Of a stretch of DNA of 10,351 bases, positions 7,670 through 10,351 are shown piece after piece. Position 1 is the first letter of the stretch; every line of letters begins with the position of its first letter. The position numbers and the translations under genes were made by a program. The DNA is from Planctomycetota bacterium (GTDB taxonomy: Bacteria > Planctomycetota > Planctomycetia > Gemmatales > Gemmataceae), in NCBI GenBank assembly GCA_018970845.1, contig JAGWVO010000103.1:1-10351 (forward strand). Reading direction: 5' to 3'. The notes beneath the pieces were generated by a model, which made no database searches, had not been told where the DNA came from, and saw only the letters and a program-made list of their open reading frames with translations.

Positions 7670-7772
7670 CTTGCCGGCCAAGCCGGGCATCTTGTCCAGC
7701 GGCGCCAACAGGAACGGCCCGACCGGTGTTGCAATGGTGGATGGAAAGCCTTGGACTGACAATATGGCACAG

Positions 7773-7783
7773 TTGGCGGCATT
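7773..7783 (+). repeat. Direct repeat TTGGCGGCATT, copy B
   Basis: Second copy of the 11-bp word. It abuts and shares one base with the candidate -35 hexamer of the pilM promoter, so a protein bound here could affect that promoter. A second shorter repeat, ACCGGTGTT at 7722-7730 and 7798-7806, also touches the promoter. Confidence 0.4.
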
Positions 7784-7811
7784 TGACCCTTGCTGCCACC
7801 GGTGTTAGGTT
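7783..7811 (+). promoter_or_regulatory. Candidate sigma70-type promoter for pilM
   Basis: TTGACC (7783-7788, five of six matches to TTGACA), a 17-nt spacer, and TAGGTT (7806-7811; the key first, second and last positions of TATAAT match). TGT immediately precedes the hexamer, giving an extended -10. Transcription would begin near 7818, leaving a leader of about 43 nt before the ATG at 7861. Prediction by eye only. Confidence 0.42.
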
Positions 7812-7860
7812 CAGCCAAGCTGATTGATCCGGACCGGGTGACGGGGAAGGAAGGCAAGCC

Positions 7861-10351
7861 ATGGGAAAGACCGGGGATGACGCCGCGGCACCCGAGGAAA
7901 AAGGCGAGGGAACCAAGCCCAAGGCCTCGTCCGCCCGCAAGAGCAAAGCCCCCAAAGGTGTATGGGGATTGGACTTGGGCCAATGCGGCCTCAAGGCCAT
8001 CCGCCTGGAGGAACGCGACGGCAGCATTGTCGCGACGCACTTTGATTACATCGAACACGCCAAGATCCTGAGCCAACCCGACGCCGACAAGGACTCCCTC
8101 GTGCGGGAAGCCTTGGTCCAGTTCATGCAGCGGAACAAGTGGCGGGGCGACCATATCTCCGTGAGCGTGCCTGGAAAGGCCGGCCTGGTTCGCTTCGTCA
8201 AGCTTCCGCCCGTTGAGGAAAAGCGCGTCAAGGACATCGTCGCGTTCGAGGCCAAGCAGCAAATCCCCTTCAAGCTTGAGGAAGTCGTGTGGGACTTCCA
8301 GAAAATCGGCAGCGGCATGGTGATCGACGGACTGGCCATCGACACCGAGGTCGGGCTGTTCGCGATGAAACGCGATGTGATTTCCAAGGAGATGCAGGGC
8401 TACCGCGACGCCAAGCTGGAAGTCACCACCATCCAGATGGGGCCGCTGGCGCTAGCCAACTACCTTGTCCACGACCTGCTCCGGATCGACCCTCCGGAAC
8501 CCGGCGCGGAAGAAATGGGAGACATGGGTGGCGGCGGCAAATGCGTCGCGGCCCTGGACATCGGCGCCGAGGAATCGACCCTTGTCGTCACCGACGGCGG
8601 CAAGATCATCATGCAGCGCCCGGTGAATGTCGGAGGCAACCACTTCACGCGCGCCCTGACCAAGGACTTCAAGCTCACCTTCGGCAAGGCCGAACACCTC
8701 AAGCGCAACGCCGCCAAGGGCCTTGGAAAGGACGGCCCCGACCTCAAGACGATCCTCACCTCGCTCAAGCCGGTGCTGACCGACCTGGTGAACGAACTCC
8801 AAAGGGCCCTGACCTACTTCACCAACACGAACCGCTCAGCGGAGATCGCCTACCTTGTCGGCCTGGGCAACGCCTTCAAGCTGCCGGGATTGCAGAAGTA
8901 CCTGCAGGACAAGCTGGGCATCGAGGTGAAGAGGCCGACGACCTTCGAGCGCGCCGACCTCGACGAAATCGGCGGGCAAGCCAGCTTCAAGGACAACTTC
9001 CTGTCGTTCTCGGCGGCCTACGGCCTGGCCCTTCAGGGACTTGGCAAGGGGCAGATCAAGGTCACCCTGTTGCCTCCGGAAATCAAGTTCGAACGGATGA
9101 TCCGGGCGAAGAAACCCTGGGCCGCGGCCGCGGCCGCCGTGCTTCTATTGGGACTGGCCGGGCTCGCCGCCGGCAGCTACTACCAGGCCCGCCCCTACAT
9201 CGACCCCGAGGTGATCCGGGAAGTCGGCACGGCCAAGTCGATCAAGGGCAAGGTTGACGGCGGCGTCGCCGAGTTCAAGAAAATCCAGGAGGAGACCACG
9301 GCCGAGGAGAAGAAGGTCAAGTCGTCGGTCGCCGGGCAGGAGGAGCGTTACAACTGGCTCGAGTTGATGACCTTCGTCAACGAGGCCGTTCCCCGCCCCG
9401 ACGGCACCAACCTCTACGCTCCCAAGGCGCGCGAGTATTTCGAGGGCTGGAGGGTGCCGTGGGCCGATTGGGCCAAGGAAATCGAAACAGCGCCCACCCC
9501 CGAACGGCAGCAGATCCTCAAGCAATGGTTCGCGAGCCTGCAGACCGACTGGGCCCGCCAGTTCAAGGCGAGCAACGCCAAGGACCTGGAACTGTTGCCG
9601 CTGCCCGCGTTCCCGCTTTCGGACCAGAAGCTCCAAACCGTGCAGGATCAATACCAGCGGGCCAAGGATGAGAAGAAGGCGTTCTTCCGGCCCAAGAAAG
9701 GTTCGGAAGCCTTCGACCTCTACCGGGCCACCCAGGGACAGGTCCGCGAATCATCCACGGGCGAACTTCCCGAAGGCGCCCAGGACCTGGTGCAGGTGAA
9801 CATCGAGTCGGTGACCTGCCGCTACACCGACAAGCTCGACAATTTCTGGAACGGCATGCTCAAGGACAAGACCTTCAGCAGCCAGAAAACGGAGCGCGTG
9901 CGCCCGATTGAACACCAGAAGGCGCCTCCCGAGGGCGAGGGATGGATCGTGGAACTCCGCGGTTACACCTTCCACTGGGATGAGGTGAACTTCGTCAACA
10001 GGGCCGTGCTCGACAACCTCGCCGCATGGGGCGTGCGCAACAACCTCGTGGCATCCGCCGTGGTTCCCATGCCCGAAGGGATGCCTCCCGCCGCCGGAAT
10101 CCCCCCGGTTCCCGGCGCCCCGATGGGCGATGGCGGAGCCGCTCCTGCCGCAGAGGGAACGCCGCCCCCAACCGCCGGCCCCGTTGTCAACCGCATGAGC
10201 CACTTCACGCTGTTCCAATACGACAGGTCGTCGACAACCAGCCGCTCCAACTTCCGCTACCAGCCGGGCGCCATTCTCACCTCCCTGATTGGCGGCGGGG
10301 CCGGTGGCGTGCCTGGCATGCCCGGAGGCCCGGGTGGTCCCGGCGGCCCCA
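7861..10351 (+). CDS. pilM: PilM-type pilus assembly ATPase fused to a PilN-like membrane region (3' end beyond window)
   Basis: The first 830 codons of an open frame that runs off the right edge without a stop. PilM is the cytoplasmic actin-fold protein of the type IV pilus / type II secretion alignment complex; it binds the N-terminal INLLP-type peptide of PilN. Here, after a charged Ala/Lys-rich leader (1-31), the actin-like fold shows phosphate motif 1 GLDLGQCGLKAIRL (36-49), the VKLPPVE and EAKQQIPFKLEEVVWDF blocks (113-146), phosphate motif 2 ALDIGAEEST (231-240), VNVGGNHFT (255-263), and the adenosine-side YLVGLGNAFKLPGL (331-344). It then continues without a break into VTLLPPEIKFERMIRAKKPW (401-420), like a PilN N-terminus, a membrane helix (about 420-440), a helical periplasmic part (about 450-630), a 640-730 region, a Pro/Ala/Gly-rich linker (about 735-775) and a Gly/Pro repeat at the edge. 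The start is fixed by an in-frame TGA at 7825-7827 and AAGGAAGG at 7847-7854. The fusion is seen; its role is inferred. Secretin-pilus against pseudopilus (type II secretion) use cannot be told apart here. Confidence 0.88.
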   Translation, partial: MGKTGDDAAAPEEKGEGTKPKASSARKSKAPKGVWGLDLGQCGLKAIRLEERDGSIVATHFDYIEHAKILSQPDADKDSLVREALVQFMQRNKWRGDHISVSVPGKAGLVRFVKLPPVEEKRVKDIVAFEAKQQIPFKLEEVVWDFQKIGSGMVIDGLAIDTEVGLFAMKRDVISKEMQGYRDAKLEVTTIQMGPLALANYLVHDLLRIDPPEPGAEEMGDMGGGGKCVAALDIGAEESTLVVTDGGKIIMQRPVNVGGNHFTRALTKDFKLTFGKAEHLKRNAAKGLGKDGPDLKTILTSLKPVLTDLVNELQRALTYFTNTNRSAEIAYLVGLGNAFKLPGLQKYLQDKLGIEVKRPTTFERADLDEIGGQASFKDNFLSFSAAYGLALQGLGKGQIKVTLLPPEIKFERMIRAKKPWAAAAAAVLLLGLAGLAAGSYYQARPYIDPEVIREVGTAKSIKGKVDGGVAEFKKIQEETTAEEKKVKSSVAGQEERYNWLELMTFVNEAVPRPDGTNLYAPKAREYFEGWRVPWADWAKEIETAPTPERQQILKQWFASLQTDWARQFKASNAKDLELLPLPAFPLSDQKLQTVQDQYQRAKDEKKAFFRPKKGSEAFDLYRATQGQVRESSTGELPEGAQDLVQVNIESVTCRYTDKLDNFWNGMLKDKTFSSQKTERVRPIEHQKAPPEGEGWIVELRGYTFHWDEVNFVNRAVLDNLAAWGVRNNLVASAVVPMPEGMPPAAGIPPVPGAPMGDGGAAPAAEGTPPPTAGPVVNRMSHFTLFQYDRSSTTSRSNFRYQPGAILTSLIGGGAGGVPGMPGGPGGPGGP

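Larger units (their letters stand above)
7604..7860. other. Divergent intergenic region between the rdgC-like and pilM genes
   Basis: This 257-bp stretch contains the 5' regions of both flanking genes. It holds a ribosome binding site for each, a plausible promoter for pilM and two pairs of short direct repeats, listed separately. A weak minus-strand TATCTT (7648-7653) could be a -10 for the rdgC-like gene, but it has no acceptable -35. No small gene or tRNA is evident. The minus-strand extension of the rdgC-like frame to a TTG at 7762 lacks family similarity. Confidence 0.7.

Noticed and set aside
7604..7762. N-terminal extension of the rdgC-like protein from a TTG at 7762
   Set aside because: The ATG at 7603 has a well-spaced GAGGG and gives an N-terminus like RdgC. 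The extension has no such support.
6386..7860. Defence island or mobile element at the junction of the cyclase array and the pilus gene
   Set aside because: No transposase, integrase, terminal inverted repeats, tRNA or target-site duplication is visible, and composition looks even across the window. cAMP-like signalling here is by membrane receptor cyclases without any adjacent effector typical of defence systems.
7015..8262. Long minus-strand open frame of 415 codons across the divergent intergenic region
   Set aside because: It overlaps the rdgC-like gene and the start of pilM, both of which have recognisable motifs and ribosome binding sites. Its translation is a low-complexity Arg/Ser/Pro mix typical of a shadow frame in GC-rich DNA.
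8289..9257. Plus-strand open frame of 322 codons inside the pilM gene
   Set aside because: The reading frame of pilM through the same bases shows clear ATPase motifs. This frame is Arg/Gly/Pro-rich without motifs and is a shadow.

Overview
The window is about 10.3 kb of GC-rich bacterial DNA with no RNA genes, insertion sequences or CRISPR array that I can see. The best guess for the host is a member of the Planctomycetota. The main evidence is the last gene, a large PilM-type ATPase whose N-terminal third reads like planctomycete PilM proteins as I remember them (VWGLDLGQCGLKAIRL, then FDYIEHAKILSQP, then the VKLPPVE and AKQQIPF blocks). The multidomain class III cyclases with a terminal WSGV tail also fit. 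This is recognition from memory, not a database result.

Layout. Positions 1-6385 hold a same-strand tandem array of membrane-bound class III adenylate cyclases. Three genes are complete (52-2145, 2174-4261, 4283-6385; 697, 695 and 700 residues). The first 32 bases of the window are the last codons and stop of a fourth, upstream copy. All three complete copies share one architecture: a KLR[TS] motif, a first membrane segment, a roughly 300-residue extracytoplasmic dCACHE-like sensor, a second membrane segment, a HAMP-like linker, a class IIIb cyclase domain with an intact active site, one TPR-like unit, and a conserved PPP..WSGV.R...K tail. The gaps between copies are 19, 28 and 21 nt, so they are probably one transcription unit. 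The sensors have diverged strongly while the catalytic cores have not. This suggests a set of receptors feeding one second messenger (cAMP) from several extracellular signals.

On the minus strand, convergent with the last cyclase and only 30 bp away, lies a 395-residue RdgC-like protein (6416-7603). It is longer than the roughly 300-residue proteobacterial RdgC. A 257-bp divergent intergenic region (7604-7860) separates it from the PilM gene. That region holds a plausible extended -10 promoter and short direct repeats.

From 7861 to the right edge (open, no stop) runs a type IV pilus / secretion-type PilM protein. It is fused through a PilN-like LLPPE peptide and a transmembrane helix to a large C-terminal periplasmic region with Pro/Gly-rich segments. 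It probably opens a pilus-assembly gene set continuing beyond the window. A link between the cyclases and the pilus gene (cAMP control of pili is known in Pseudomonas) is only a speculation from proximity; the rdgC-like gene and its opposite orientation separate them.
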